DNA of 19,066 nt from an uncultured Pseudomonadota bacterium (GTDB lineage Bacteria > Pseudomonadota > Gammaproteobacteria > Burkholderiales > SG8-39): the NCBI GenBank assembly GCA_903895005.1, contig CAITSH010000410.1, positions 1 to 19,066 of the forward strand. The letters run 5' to 3'. Numbering within the stretch: position 1 is the first letter of the stretch; each line of letters begins with the position of its first letter. The position numbers and the translations under genes were made by a program. The notes under the pieces were generated by a model, which was not told the DNA's origin, did no database searches, and worked only from the letters and a program-made list of their open reading frames with translations. Shown one piece after another: positions 1 to 8,576 of this stretch.

Positions 1-449
1 AGGACCTCGTTTTCTCCGAATCGTTTATCGATTTCCGCCGGAAACGAATCAATGATCGTGAGTTTCTTGAGAGGGTTGATTTCTACATCAAGTGGACGGG
101 GGCGCGAAATCTCGCGTTTGAGCGCGACATGCCCGCAGCGATCCAGAAGGTGCGTGATGCCTTGTGGGGGGCGAACATAAAATTTTCCGAAGAAGAGATC
201 CGGGTCAACGGAAAAATCGCCAAAGTCCGTTTCGATATTCCAAGCGCCGTCGTCGTTGATGTCAGCATCCGGGCCGACCATGAAAACGGTCTGTTGCTCT
301 GTTCTGGAAAGAACTTGCTGCGCCTTGGAATAGATGACTTCTCGGTGCCGGCCGCCGAACTTACCGAAACCTTGTTGGAGGAGATTGCCAAGAGCCTACT
401 TGGTCAGGCCAGCGGGCTTGTCCGCTATCGAACCGTTCTTCCACGCTGA
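1..449 (+). CDS. Unrecognised protein, 5' end outside the window (partial)
   Basis: An open frame (first full codon at base 3) runs from the window edge to a TGA at 447-449, giving the last 149 residues of a protein. The first in-frame ATG is at 129, but the frame is open and reads sensibly upstream of it (…ERVDFYIKWTGARNLAFERD…), so the real start is probably beyond the window. The sequence is a soluble alpha/beta mix with no membrane segment, signal peptide or cysteine cluster. I cannot assign it to a family. By eye its codons are less GC-biased than those of the housekeeping genes to its right, which fits a less conserved or acquired gene, but I did not compute this. It converges on gloA, with about 110 bp between the two stop codons. 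Confidence 0.55.
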   Translation, partial: DLVFSESFIDFRRKRINDREFLERVDFYIKWTGARNLAFERDMPAAIQKVRDALWGANIKFSEEEIRVNGKIAKVRFDIPSAVVVDVSIRADHENGLLLCSGKNLLRLGIDDFSVPAAELTETLLEEIAKSLLGQASGLVRYRTVLPR

Positions 450-463
450 AGCATCTACCTCCC

Positions 464-487
464 TAACTCGAGTAAGGTGGCGAGTTA
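464..487. terminator. Weak inverted repeat between converging genes
   Basis: The arms TAACTCG (464-470) and CGAGTTA (481-487) are perfectly complementary around a 10-base loop. They lie just after the stop of the plus-strand partial gene and before the converging gloA. Neither side has a T tract, so intrinsic termination is only a possibility suggested by position. Confidence 0.25.
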
Positions 488-561
488 AGGGCGATACAGC
501 GCGCTCGAATGAGCGAATCCTGCTGGTTTCAAGCGGCGGGTGACAAACGAAAAATTCCGTT

Positions 562-948
562 CTATTTCCCTGCCTGGATGAGCTCGATTTTGTAGCCGTC
601 CGGGTCTTGAACAAACGCGATGATCGAACTACCGCCCTTTACCGGGCCGGCCTCTCTTGTCACCGTTCCGCCTTTGGTCTTGACCGTTTCGCATGTCTCA
701 TGGGCATCGTGCACTTCAATGGCGATGTGCCCGAATGCGCTGCCTTGATCGTAGCTGGTCACGCCGTAGTTGTAGGTGAGCTCGAGCACAGCGTTGGAGT
801 CTTCGGATCCGAAGCCGACGAAGGCAAGCGAATATTTTTGCTCGGGTCGGTCTGTTCGACGCAACAGTTTCATGCCCATCACTTCGGTATAAAATTTCAC
901 CGATCTTTCCATGTCGCCGACGCGCAGCATCGTATGAAGTATTTTCAT
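562..948 (-). CDS. gloA: Lactoylglutathione lyase (glyoxalase I)
   Basis: This enzyme isomerises the hemithioacetal of methylglyoxal and glutathione to S-lactoylglutathione, the first step of cytosolic methylglyoxal detoxification. At 128 residues it has the short bacterial length. It contains two betaalphabetabetabeta vicinal-oxygen-chelate modules, at about 1-60 and 70-125. The four metal ligands of E. coli GloA are all present at the same positions: His5, Glu56, His74 and Glu122, with the last in the DPDGYKIEL motif. The short form with this arrangement is the nickel/cobalt-dependent class, so nickel dependence is inferred from family knowledge. An AAAGGA ribosome site lies 5-6 bases before the ATG. 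The gene starts 10 bp after the upstream peptidase gene ends and is the last member of the glyQ-glyS-gmhB-plsC run. Confidence 0.95.
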   Translation of the reverse strand: MKILHTMLRVGDMERSVKFYTEVMGMKLLRRTDRPEQKYSLAFVGFGSEDSNAVLELTYNYGVTSYDQGSAFGHIAIEVHDAHETCETVKTKGGTVTREAGPVKGGSSIIAFVQDPDGYKIELIQAGK

Positions 949-958
949 TTTTATCCTT

Positions 959-1726
959 TCATAGTGCGGGCAGTCGCCTGCCCAAGCTGTTGAGTTCCTT
1001 GCGCGCGGTCGGGTAGTCCGGATACAACTTTTCCACCAGAGCCCAGAATCGTTTCGAGTGGTTGAGTTGTATCAGGTGGGCCAGTTCATGCGCAACCACG
1101 TAATCTACAAGTCGTAAAGGCAGATGCGTGAGCCGCCAGCACAGCAGGATGCGTCCGTTGGCCGAACAACTGCCCCATTGTGACTGGGAGTTCGACAGCT
1201 TTATCGGCGGTACGCCCACCCCGAGCAAGGGAGCCAGCCGGCCGGCGCGTTCGCGAAACAGGGCGAGGGCCTCGGATCGCATCCAGGTAAGGACGGTTTC
1301 GCGCCACGCCTCGGGCGGGGCATCCGCTGCGAGCGCTACGCGCAGTTTGTCGCCTTCAAGGCACGGAAATTTTGCGGCCGGATCTGGATACAGCGTTACT
1401 TCACCCCCGAGCCATGCAAGCCGGGCACCGGCGCGCCATTCGAAAGGATGGCGCTGCACCGCCTCAGAGAGACGTTTGCGCAGCCATGATTCCTTGATCT
1501 GGATGAATTTCTCTATTTCCCCGAGGCTTACCCAGCGCGGCGCTGCTGCTGTGACGCCATCGTGATCGACCGTGAGGGCGATGGTGCGACGTTTGCGTCG
1601 AACCAAGCGGTAGGGCAGTGGGCCAGCCTTGAGGTGGGCGAGACGAATCTCCTCCTCGGGGGCTCGCAGCCGAGGCATGATCTTTGAAACGTTGCTTATA
1701 AAGAGGGGCAGGTCAAACTGGGTCAT
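959..1726 (-). CDS. YgjP/M48-type zinc metallopeptidase family protein (DUF45)
   Basis: A 255-residue protein with the C-terminal zincin signature [16 protein letters not shown]. His213, Glu214 and His217 form HExxH, and His223 is the likely third zinc ligand. The upstream block [19 protein letters not shown] is the conserved WGSC region of the YgjP/WLM-like family (DUF45). It has no signal peptide or membrane helix, so it should be cytosolic. E. coli YgjP has been linked to UTP pyrophosphatase activity. Whether that applies here is unknown, so only the metalloprotease fold is assigned. The ATG at 1726 overlaps the plsC stop as ATGA, which supports this start over the internal Met17. It lies between plsC and gloA in a compact operon, a common betaproteobacterial arrangement. 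Confidence 0.85.
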   Translation of the reverse strand: MTQFDLPLFISNVSKIMPRLRAPEEEIRLAHLKAGPLPYRLVRRKRRTIALTVDHDGVTAAAPRWVSLGEIEKFIQIKESWLRKRLSEAVQRHPFEWRAGARLAWLGGEVTLYPDPAAKFPCLEGDKLRVALAADAPPEAWRETVLTWMRSEALALFRERAGRLAPLLGVGVPPIKLSNSQSQWGSCSANGRILLCWRLTHLPLRLVDYVVAHELAHLIQLNHSKRFWALVEKLYPDYPTARKELNSLGRRLPAL

Positions 1727-2436
1727 TGTTGTGTACCCAGGCTTGGCATACGGCCCTCAATCCAGCCTTCCACTTCGCTAATCAGTTCATCAGCACCACG
1801 GCCGGTCGTGCTGATGGGCTTGCCGATAGAGACGGTAACCAAGCCCGGGCGTTTGATAAAAGCATTTTTAGCCCAACAAGATCCGGCATTGTGCGCGACC
1901 GGCACGATGGACGCCCCTGCATTCGCGGCGAGCCATGCCCCTCCGGCGTGATAGATGCCGCGCGTTCCAGGCGCCATTCGCGTCCCCTCGGGGAACATGA
2001 CAATCCAGAATCCCTGCTTGAGTCGGGCGGTTCCGACAGACGCCATTCGGCGGAGTGCCTCGCGGCCGCGCGAACGATTGATCGCGATCGGACTCATCAG
2101 CGCAAGACCCCAGCCAAAAAAGGGAATCCACAAAAGCTCTCGCTTTAGCACCAGGACTTGCGGCGGGAATATTGCCTGAAAGGCGAGTGTTTCCCAGGCC
2201 GACTGGTGCTTGGAAAGGATGATTGAAGGGCCTTTCGGTAAATTTTCCATTCCCTCGACGCGGTATCGGATTCCGCAAATCAGGCGCGCAAGTGCGACAA
2301 CCAGGCGCGACCAACCGGAGATTACGCGGTAGCGCTGCAGTCGGGGCAGTGGAAATGTCGCGAGGGAAAGAAGTGCATAGGGTGGGGTGATAATGACAAG
2401 CGCGACAGAAAATGCGAGCGAACGCAGGAATATCAT
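1723..2436 (-). CDS. plsC: 1-acyl-sn-glycerol-3-phosphate acyltransferase (PlsC family)
   Basis: The family acylates lysophosphatidic acid to phosphatidic acid at the inner membrane. An N-terminal hydrophobic segment (about residues 5-28) is followed by the acyltransferase domain. Motif I reads KHQSAWETL, with catalytic His77 followed four residues later by Glu82 instead of the textbook Asp of HX4D. Motif III is FPEGTR at 148-153. Motif II (INRSRGREAL, about 120-128) and the proline of motif IV (IVPVAHNAG) are recognisable. From memory, Glu at the HX4D position is a recurring variant in this betaproteobacterial subgroup, so I expect an active enzyme. Both ends are ATGA overlaps, with gmhB upstream and the M48-type peptidase downstream, implying translational coupling. 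A role in LPS or ornithine-lipid acylation is possible but not shown. Confidence 0.88.
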   Translation of the reverse strand: MIFLRSLAFSVALVIITPPYALLSLATFPLPRLQRYRVISGWSRLVVALARLICGIRYRVEGMENLPKGPSIILSKHQSAWETLAFQAIFPPQVLVLKRELLWIPFFGWGLALMSPIAINRSRGREALRRMASVGTARLKQGFWIVMFPEGTRMAPGTRGIYHAGGAWLAANAGASIVPVAHNAGSCWAKNAFIKRPGLVTVSIGKPISTTGRGADELISEVEGWIEGRMPSLGTQQ

Positions 2437-2966
2437 GTGGTGAGGGCGTGAGCCACGGCAGCGAGGTCGGCAAATGTTTGCGTTCCTTCCGGCAGATCGC
2501 CACCCGCCTGGGTTTTTTTCCCCTTGCCCGTGAGGACGAGCATTGGCTTTGCGCCGACGGCTGCGGCAGCCTGCAGGTCTCGCAACGCGTCCCCGACCGC
2601 CGGTACATTTGCCAGCGGTGTATTGAATCGCTCCGCAATGGCGTGAAACATGCCGGGATTGGGTTTGCGGCAGGGGGATTTGGACGCGTCAGTATCAGGG
2701 CAAAAAAATACCGCTTCGATTCGGCCCCCGGTCTGGTTGACCGCCTTGTGCATCTTGTTGTGAATGGCATTGAGCGTAGCCATGTCAAACAAGCCGCGTC
2801 CGATGCCGGATTGATTGGTGGCGACGACTATACGATAGCCTGCCTGCGTAAGCAGGGCGATAGCCTCAAGGCTGCCGGGCAGCGGATTCCACTCCTCAGG
2901 GCTTTTGATGTACTGATCGCTATCCTTGTTGATGACGCCGTCGCGATCAAGGATCAGGAGTTTCAT
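2433..2966 (-). CDS. gmhB: D-glycero-beta-D-manno-heptose-1,7-bisphosphate 7-phosphatase
   Basis: GmhB is a cytosolic HAD phosphatase that removes the 7-phosphate in ADP-heptose synthesis for the LPS inner core. The HAD motifs are clear: DRDGVIN with nucleophile Asp7 and acid/base Asp9, then ATNQSGIGRG (motif II) and VGDALRDLQAA (motif IV). At 177 residues it is close to the usual length. The zinc-loop insert is altered. E. coli has Cys-Pro-His near 92-94 and Cys-x-Cys at 107-109. Here the loop keeps Cys89 and Cys99 but has Asp91 in place of the His and Ser97 in place of the first Cys of the pair. Two of four ligands are therefore missing, and the site may be metal-free. The start overlaps the glyS stop (ATGA) and the stop overlaps the plsC start (ATGA). 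Confidence 0.88.
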   Translation of the reverse strand: MKLLILDRDGVINKDSDQYIKSPEEWNPLPGSLEAIALLTQAGYRIVVATNQSGIGRGLFDMATLNAIHNKMHKAVNQTGGRIEAVFFCPDTDASKSPCRKPNPGMFHAIAERFNTPLANVPAVGDALRDLQAAAAVGAKPMLVLTGKGKKTQAGGDLPEGTQTFADLAAVAHALTT

Positions 2967-5059
2967 GTGGCCAGTTTTGAAATATCGGCGACCTGATTGA
3001 GCAGGACGCTCAGTTCGTGAAGGACGCGCAGACGATTTTCACGAATCTTGGGGTCATCCGAATTAACCATGACGTCCGTGAAGAAACGGTCCACCTGCGG
3101 CCGGATGGTGGCGAGCAGGGAAAGGGATGTCTTGTAATCCCTGGCTGATACCGCAAGCTCCACCCTGCCGCGTAAATCCGATAATGCGCCATAGAGTTCC
3201 TTTTCCGCCGCTTCGGTGAAAAGGGCGGGGTCGGCCGTTGCTTCGGTGAATTGTGCCTTGCTCAGGATATTGCGTATGCGCTTGTTGGCCGCAGCAAGGC
3301 TGGCAGCCTCGGGCAGCGTCGCGAAGGCACGCACGGCTTCGAGCCGAGCCGGGATGACTGACACATGCTCGGGCTTCAGGCTGACAACCGACTCGACCTC
3401 GTTGGTGGAATAGCCGAGGTCGCGCAGATAGCTTCGTAGGCGATCGTAAAAAAAATCCGCCAGGGCCTCGGGAGCAGGTTTCGCACCGGAGCCGGAGAGT
3501 GCGTTAAAAGCCGACGCGATGAGTGTTTCGAGCTTCACGTTGAGATTTTTTTCGATCAGGATGCGCAACACGCCCAGCGCGTGACGCCGAAGCGCAAACG
3601 GATCCTTGTCGCCGGTGGGAAGCTGCCCGATTCCGAACATACCGGCCAGGGTTTCAAGCTTGTCGGCCAGTGCCAGGGCAACCCCGACATCATTGGAGGG
3701 TAACGTATCGCCCGCGAAGCGCGGACGGTAATGTTCCTCCATGGCGGCGGAAACAAGCGCATTTTCGCCATCGGCTAGCGCATAGTAGCGCCCCATGATG
3801 CCCTGGAGCTCGGGAAATTCCCCGACCATGTTGGTGACCAGGTCGCCTTTGGCGAGCAGGGCCGCGCGATCCACAAGCGCTGCATTTGCGCCGGTCAGAC
3901 CCGCAATGTCGGCCGCAAGTCTGCGCACCCGTTCAATCCGGTCAAGCTGGCTGCCCAGTTTGTTGTGGTACACCACGGAGCCGAGCTGCTCGATACGGTC
4001 GGCAAGTCTGGTCTTCTTGTCAGTCTCGAAGAAGAATCTTGCGTCTGCAAGGCGTGGTCGCACGACGCGCTGGTTGCCTTCGACGATATGCCGCGAATCT
4101 TCCACCTGCATATTGCTGACGATCAGGAACCGGTTGGTCAGCTTGCCTGCCGAATCGAACAGCGGGAAGTACTTCTGGTTGGCACGCATGGTCAGGATGA
4201 GGCACTCCTGAGGAACCACGAGAAATTCCGCGTCGAACTCGCCGGTGTACACAGCCGGGCGTTCGACCAGCGCAGTCACCTCGTCAAGCAGGGGGGTGAC
4301 ATCCTCCTCGCGTCCGAGCGATGCGCCAAGCGATGCTGCCTTTGTCCGCAGTCCGCGTTCACTCTCGGACTTACGTGCGATGAACGAAGCAACCACCTTG
4401 CCTTCTGCGGCAAGGGTTTCCTCATAGGCGTCGGCGCGTGCGACAGGAATGTCCCGCGCGCCCTGAAAACGATGACCATGCGTCTTGTTCGAAGCGCGCA
4501 GGCCGAGAACCGAAACCGGAACCACGTTCGCCCCATGCAGGGCAACAAGGCCGTGGGCCGGACGCACAAACTGCACCGTGGTCGCACCATCTGCGAGCTG
4601 GTAACTCATTACCTTGGGGATGGGAAGGCGTGCAAGTGCCTTTTCCAGTGCCGGTTGCAATGCCGACTCGAGCGGCATGCCCACTTTCACGAGATGCAAG
4701 AACACATACTCGGTATCTCCTTCGGTCTTGCGCTCCAGCTTGGCCGCATCCGGGCCAACGCCCTCCTTGTCGAGCCGCTTCAGCAGGGCCGGGCTGGGTT
4801 TGCCAGTGGCATCGAACCCCACCTTTGATGGCATCAGTTTTTTGGCTTCCGAGCGTTCGGCAGAATTTGCCTCAACCGAAGGGATCAGGACAGCCAATCG
4901 GCGCGGGGTGGCGAAATCGCGAAACGTGCCCGTTTGGGCGACAAAGCCTGACGCGACCAGTTCTTCGAAGATGGTACCTGCGAAACTGATGCCAAGCGTG
5001 TTGAGGGCCTTGGGGGGCAATTCTTCGGTGAATAATTCGACCAGCAGGCTTTCGCTCAT
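2963..5059 (-). CDS. glyS: Glycyl-tRNA synthetase beta subunit
   Basis: This is the beta chain of the bacterial alpha2beta2 glycyl-tRNA synthetase, needed for tRNA binding and aminoacylation together with GlyQ. The protein is 698 residues from the chosen start (E. coli 689). The N-terminus [19 protein letters not shown] is typical of GlyS. Further landmarks are HGHRF (194-198), the HD-like block around 404-420, [10 protein letters not shown] (483-492) and a C-terminal DALR-type anticodon-binding region with NKRIRNIL. The frame stays open 26 codons further upstream, but that stretch lies entirely inside glyQ and has no family similarity. The ATG at 5059 makes an ATGA overlap with the glyQ stop and has GGGAG just before it, so it is the start. 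The stop overlaps the gmhB start as ATGA. Confidence 0.97.
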   Translation of the reverse strand: MSESLLVELFTEELPPKALNTLGISFAGTIFEELVASGFVAQTGTFRDFATPRRLAVLIPSVEANSAERSEAKKLMPSKVGFDATGKPSPALLKRLDKEGVGPDAAKLERKTEGDTEYVFLHLVKVGMPLESALQPALEKALARLPIPKVMSYQLADGATTVQFVRPAHGLVALHGANVVPVSVLGLRASNKTHGHRFQGARDIPVARADAYEETLAAEGKVVASFIARKSESERGLRTKAASLGASLGREEDVTPLLDEVTALVERPAVYTGEFDAEFLVVPQECLILTMRANQKYFPLFDSAGKLTNRFLIVSNMQVEDSRHIVEGNQRVVRPRLADARFFFETDKKTRLADRIEQLGSVVYHNKLGSQLDRIERVRRLAADIAGLTGANAALVDRAALLAKGDLVTNMVGEFPELQGIMGRYYALADGENALVSAAMEEHYRPRFAGDTLPSNDVGVALALADKLETLAGMFGIGQLPTGDKDPFALRRHALGVLRILIEKNLNVKLETLIASAFNALSGSGAKPAPEALADFFYDRLRSYLRDLGYSTNEVESVVSLKPEHVSVIPARLEAVRAFATLPEAASLAAANKRIRNILSKAQFTEATADPALFTEAAEKELYGALSDLRGRVELAVSARDYKTSLSLLATIRPQVDRFFTDVMVNSDDPKIRENRLRVLHELSVLLNQVADISKLAT

Positions 5060-5997
5060 GCCAGCTCCCGTGCTGCCATTGCGGCCTTGAGTGTTTCGAT
5101 ATCCATACCTAGTTTCTGCAGCGCGCCGGGTGCGCACATCGGGAAATCCTTACGCAGGCGCGAGTCGTAATAGGACTGAGACACCGCGCGTGCAAGATTG
5201 CGGATGCGGCCTATATAAGCGGCGCGCTCCGTGACGGATATGGCGCCGCGCGCGTCAAGAAGGTTGAATGTGTGCGCGGCCTTCAGCACTTTTTCATAGG
5301 CCGGCAGCGCCAGCTTCGCTTTTATCAGGCGCTTAGCGTCAGTTTCGTGGTCGCTGAAATGCCTGAACAGCATGGGGGCATCGGCGTGTTCAAAGTTGTA
5401 AGCCGACTGTTCGACCTCGTTCTGGTGGTAGACATCCCCGTACGTCAGGGTATCGGTCCATTTCAGGTCAAACACATTTTGAACATTCTGCAGGTACATG
5501 GCGAGACGCTCGATGCCGTAGGTGATCTCGCCGGTGATCGGTTTGCACTCGAGACCGCCGACCTGCTGGAAGTAGGTGAACTGAGTCACTTCCATGCCGT
5601 TGAGCCAGACTTCCCAGCCGAGGCCCCATGCGCCGAGGGTCGGGTTTTCCCAGTCATCCTCGACGAAGCGGATGTCGTGTTCCTGCGGGTTGATGCCCAA
5701 GTCCCTGAGCGAGCCGACGTACAGATCGACAATTTCGAGGGGGGACGGTTTGAGCACCACCTGATACTGGTAGTAGTGCTGCATGCGGTTGGGGTTCTCG
5801 CCGTAACGCCCGTCCTTCGGACGGCGAGAGGGCTGCACGTAAGCGGCGCGCCAGGGCTCGGGACCGATGGCACGCAGGAATGTGGCGGTATGCGAGGTGC
5901 CGGCACCGACTTCCATGTCATAAGGTTGCAGGAGGGCGCAGCCTTGGCGGCCCCAGTATTCCTGAAGCCTCAGGATGATTTGTTGGAAGGTCAGCAT
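5056..5997 (-). CDS. glyQ: Glycyl-tRNA synthetase alpha subunit
   Basis: This is the catalytic class II core of the heterotetrameric glycyl-tRNA synthetase, which forms glycyl-adenylate and charges tRNA-Gly with GlyS. The protein is 313 residues (E. coli 303) and aligns from the first residues ([17 protein letters not shown]). Landmarks are GAGTSH (31-36), [10 protein letters not shown] (62-71), the [21 protein letters not shown] block and the C-terminal [22 protein letters not shown]. An in-frame stop a few codons upstream leaves the ATG at 5997 as the only normal start. No clear Shine-Dalgarno sequence precedes it. It heads the gly-gmhB-plsC run and lies 130 bp after lnt, so the promoter is probably in that gap. 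Confidence 0.97.
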   Translation of the reverse strand: MLTFQQIILRLQEYWGRQGCALLQPYDMEVGAGTSHTATFLRAIGPEPWRAAYVQPSRRPKDGRYGENPNRMQHYYQYQVVLKPSPLEIVDLYVGSLRDLGINPQEHDIRFVEDDWENPTLGAWGLGWEVWLNGMEVTQFTYFQQVGGLECKPITGEITYGIERLAMYLQNVQNVFDLKWTDTLTYGDVYHQNEVEQSAYNFEHADAPMLFRHFSDHETDAKRLIKAKLALPAYEKVLKAAHTFNLLDARGAISVTERAAYIGRIRNLARAVSQSYYDSRLRKDFPMCAPGALQKLGMDIETLKAAMAARELA

Positions 5998-6018
5998 GAT
6001 GTCAATTGTGAAAAAGTG

Positions 6019-6047
6019 ATTTTACTGGCTTTCGGCGTGGAGTGACG
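6019..6047 (-). promoter_or_regulatory. Possible promoter of the glyQ operon
   Basis: On the minus strand TAAAAT (6024-6019) matches the -10 consensus at five of six bases. TCGTCA (6047-6042 region), about 18 bases further up, matches TTGACA at four of six. The pair lies in the 130-bp gap between lnt and glyQ and would give a short leader of roughly 15 bases. The -35 is weak, so the call is tentative. Confidence 0.3.
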
Positions 6048-6063
6048 AAGCGGTGTCCCCGTC

Positions 6064-6122
6064 TTCGCGAATTGTCCGCGAAACGCGTTGCCGGTCTGGG
6101 ACCGTGAGTACACGCGACGGTC
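6064..6122. repeat. Two small inverted repeats in the lnt-glyQ gap
   Basis: TTCGCG (6064-6069) pairs with CGCGAA (6077-6082) across 7 bases. GACCGT (6100-6105) pairs with ACGGTC (6117-6122) across 11 bases. Both lie just downstream of the lnt stop on the minus strand. Neither has a T tract, so they could at most act as weak transcript-end hairpins. Confidence 0.25.
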
Positions 6123-6127
6123 AATCT

Positions 6128-7639
6128 TCAATGGTGTCGACGCAGCCAGGACTTGACCGCGCACCAGGCAAGCATTGCCAGCGCAAGGAGCACGACCGGG
6201 TAGTTGCCAAAATTGACGTAGGGCGTGGCACCCCGATAACCGGTGACCGAGCCGTCGACGGCGCCTTCCTTGAAGGCGGGCATGCGTGCCTTAACCGAGC
6301 CGCGCTGGTCGATGATCGCGGTAACGCCCGTGTTGGTGGCGCGCAGCATGAAGCGTCCGGTTTCCATGGCACGCATGCGTGACATGTCCAGGTGCTGTTC
6401 CGGCGCAAGCGAGTCGCCGAACCAGGCGACGTTGCTAACATTGGCGAGCAATGTCGCCGCCGGCAACTGGCGGATTATTTCCTCACCGAACGCATCTTCA
6501 TAGCAGATGTTCACCGCCACCTGTTGTCCAGCAATATGAAGCGGCTTTTGATCAGGGCCACCAGAGGTGAAATCGGATAATGGGATGTGCAATATCGCGA
6601 CGATCCAGCCAAAGCCCGGCGGAATGAATTCGCCGAAGGGCACCAGGTGGGCTTTCGCGTAGCTTTGCACGGGCGATACCCCGAGGCTCAAGACGCCGTT
6701 GAAGTACCGCCCTGCTGCATCGCGCGCGGGCACGCCGACCAGCATGTCACCGCCGTTTTTGCGGGCAATGCCCTCGAGACGGCGTAGGTATTCCGGCGCC
6801 ACGCCGTCGAGAAATCGCGGGATGGCTGTCTCAGGCGTGACGATCAGGCGAGCCGGCTTCTGTCCGGCGAGCCGTTCGTAGGCGGCCAGTGTGGTTTCGT
6901 AGCGACCTTCCACGAACTTCATTTCCTGGGCCACATTACCTTGCAGCAGGCGCACATTGAGCGGCTCGCCGATGGGCTCTGTCCAGGCAACCTGGTCCAG
7001 GCTGAAGCCGCCCCCCAGTATCAAGGCCGCGCCCGCGCCCGCGACAAGGCGTATCGTGCCGCGCCTTGCCAACGCAAGTGCCGCGAAGGCGGCGGTCAAT
7101 CCGGTTGCGAGTGATACGCCATAGACTCCGGCAACAGGAGCGAAGCCCGCGAGCGGCCCGTCAAGTTGGGAATATCCGATCGCCAGCCACGGAAAGCCGG
7201 TGAACAACCACAAGCGCAGCCATTCGGCGAGCACCCATAGCGCAGGAGCGGCAACGAGCAGTCGCAGCAAAGGTGCGATACGCAGTCGCAGTAGCAACCA
7301 GCCGACCAGCGCCGGATGCAGCGCCAGGTAGGCGCAAAAAAGCGTCGTGGCGATTGCGGCAAGCGGAGCCGGCATCATGCCGTAGTCGTGCAGGCTGATG
7401 TAAACCCAGGAAACGCCGGCGCCAAACAGCCCGAGTCCAAAGGCGAATCCTGTCAGGGCGGCATCACGCGCCGATCGGGCGGTGTGCCACAGCAGCATGA
7501 GACCCGCCAGCGCAAGGATGGGAACCGGGAACCAGTTGAGAGGCGCGTATCCGGCAACGCTGACTGCCCCGAGCAAGGCGGCGACCGGCGCCGCGACGGA
7601 TGCGGGGCGGGCAGGGTGCCGGCGAAAGAGTCCTCGCAC
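6128..7639 (-). CDS. lnt: Apolipoprotein N-acyltransferase
   Basis: Lnt transfers an acyl chain from a phospholipid to the N-terminal diacylglyceryl-cysteine of lipoproteins at the periplasmic face of the inner membrane, the last step of lipoprotein maturation. The 503-residue protein has a membrane part with about six hydrophobic segments in residues 15-215, then a nitrilase-like domain, then a final membrane segment near 475-495. The catalytic triad is visible: Glu270 in TPETAIPRF, Lys329 in YAKAHLVPFGEF and Cys379 in NICYEDAFGE, equivalent to E. coli Glu267/Lys335/Cys387. The start is a GTG at 7639, seven bases after the corC stop, with no strong ribosome site, which suggests coupling to corC. 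This is the usual end of the miaB-ybeZ-ybeY-ybeX-lnt cluster. Confidence 0.95.
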   Translation of the reverse strand: MRGLFRRHPARPASVAAPVAALLGAVSVAGYAPLNWFPVPILALAGLMLLWHTARSARDAALTGFAFGLGLFGAGVSWVYISLHDYGMMPAPLAAIATTLFCAYLALHPALVGWLLLRLRIAPLLRLLVAAPALWVLAEWLRLWLFTGFPWLAIGYSQLDGPLAGFAPVAGVYGVSLATGLTAAFAALALARRGTIRLVAGAGAALILGGGFSLDQVAWTEPIGEPLNVRLLQGNVAQEMKFVEGRYETTLAAYERLAGQKPARLIVTPETAIPRFLDGVAPEYLRRLEGIARKNGGDMLVGVPARDAAGRYFNGVLSLGVSPVQSYAKAHLVPFGEFIPPGFGWIVAILHIPLSDFTSGGPDQKPLHIAGQQVAVNICYEDAFGEEIIRQLPAATLLANVSNVAWFGDSLAPEQHLDMSRMRAMETGRFMLRATNTGVTAIIDQRGSVKARMPAFKEGAVDGSVTGYRGATPYVNFGNYPVVLLALAMLAWCAVKSWLRRHH

Positions 7640-7646
7640 GCCTGTG

Positions 7647-8480
7647 TCAGAGCGGCTTTATGCGTTCGACCTGCAGTGTGTGCAGGCGTCGGCTGTCCGC
7701 GCGCAACACCACAAACCGGATGCCGTCGATCAGAATGCTCTCGCCCCGTTTGGGCATGTGCCCCAGACGGGCGATAACCAGGCCGCCAACGGTGTCGTGG
7801 TCCTCGTTCGAAAACGCAGTCTCGAAGACGGCGTTCAAGTCTTCAATTTCCGTTTGCGCCTTGACGCGGTAGCGACCACGCGGTTCGGCGATGATGTTGT
7901 CACCGGCTTCGTCAAAGTCGTACTCGTCCTCGATTTCGCCGACAATCTGCTCAAGCACGTCTTCGATGGTAACCAGGCCCGCCACCCCGCCGTATTCGTC
8001 GACGACCACCGCCATGTGGTTTCGCTTGGCGCGAAATTCGCGCAGCAGAACATTTAGACGCTTGGCCTCGGGTACGAACACAGCTGGACGCAGCATGTCA
8101 CGGACATTGAATTCTTCCTCTCCAGCGTAATAGCGCAGGAGGTCCTTGGCAAGGAGAATGCCTATGACCTCGTCGCGGCTTTTGTCGATGACTGGAAAGC
8201 GCGAGTGCGCGGTGGCAATGACGTGGGGAATGAATTTGTCCGGGGTGTCATTGATGTCGACCATGTCCATTTGTGCGCGCGGGATCATGATGTCGCGCAC
8301 CTGCATCTCCGAAACCTGCATTGCGCCCTCGATCATTGCGAGGGCGTCGGCATCCAGCAGGTTGCGTTCGAAAGCCGAGTGCAGTAACTCGATCAGCTGC
8401 TCGCGATCCTCGGGCTCGCGCATGATGAGCGCTGACAGCCGCTCTAGCAGCGTGGGTTTGTGGTTTGGGCTTTCGTCCAT
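7647..8480 (-). CDS. corC: CorC/HlyC family CBS-domain protein (YbeX)
   Basis: A soluble protein of 277 residues from the chosen ATG. It has a tandem CBS pair (about 65-190, with the signatures VRDIMIPRAQM and GLVTIEDVLEQIVGEIEDEY) and a C-terminal CorC/HlyC transporter-associated domain (about 205-277, ending in the DSRRLHTLQVERI region). The family has been tied to magnesium and cobalt efflux. E. coli YbeX is also linked to ribosome and rRNA metabolism, consistent with its neighbour YbeY. The frame extends 26 codons upstream to a TTG at 8558, but that segment is low-complexity and Pro/Ala/Arg-rich, while the ATG at 8480 (MDESPNHK…) aligns with the start of E. coli CorC. With the TTG start it would be 303 residues and nearly abut ybeY, so the start is not fully settled. 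Confidence 0.9.
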   Translation of the reverse strand: MDESPNHKPTLLERLSALIMREPEDREQLIELLHSAFERNLLDADALAMIEGAMQVSEMQVRDIMIPRAQMDMVDINDTPDKFIPHVIATAHSRFPVIDKSRDEVIGILLAKDLLRYYAGEEEFNVRDMLRPAVFVPEAKRLNVLLREFRAKRNHMAVVVDEYGGVAGLVTIEDVLEQIVGEIEDEYDFDEAGDNIIAEPRGRYRVKAQTEIEDLNAVFETAFSNEDHDTVGGLVIARLGHMPKRGESILIDGIRFVVLRADSRRLHTLQVERIKPL

Positions 8481-8576
8481 GTTCTCAGTGGAGGGGGAGG
8501 TGAAGGGGGCATCGTCTGCCGGGGGCGTTGCGCGCCGTTCGCGCGGGGCCGGACTCAACGGTGTGACGATATCAGC

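Noticed and set aside
1868..2788. Minus-strand open frame across plsC and gmhB (306 codons)
   Set aside because: It is in another frame of two clear genes, with Arg/Pro/Ser-rich shadow composition.
3965..4828. Plus-strand open frame opposite glyS (287 codons)
   Set aside because: It lies wholly within glyS, shows no family motif and has shadow-type composition.
5060..5137. 26-codon N-terminal extension of glyS
   Set aside because: It lies inside glyQ and does not resemble GlyS. The ATG at 5059 gives a typical N-terminus and an ATGA overlap.
5272..6045. Plus-strand open frame opposite glyQ (257 codons)
   Set aside because: It is the antisense reflection of the conserved glyQ codons. No motif or ribosome site supports it.
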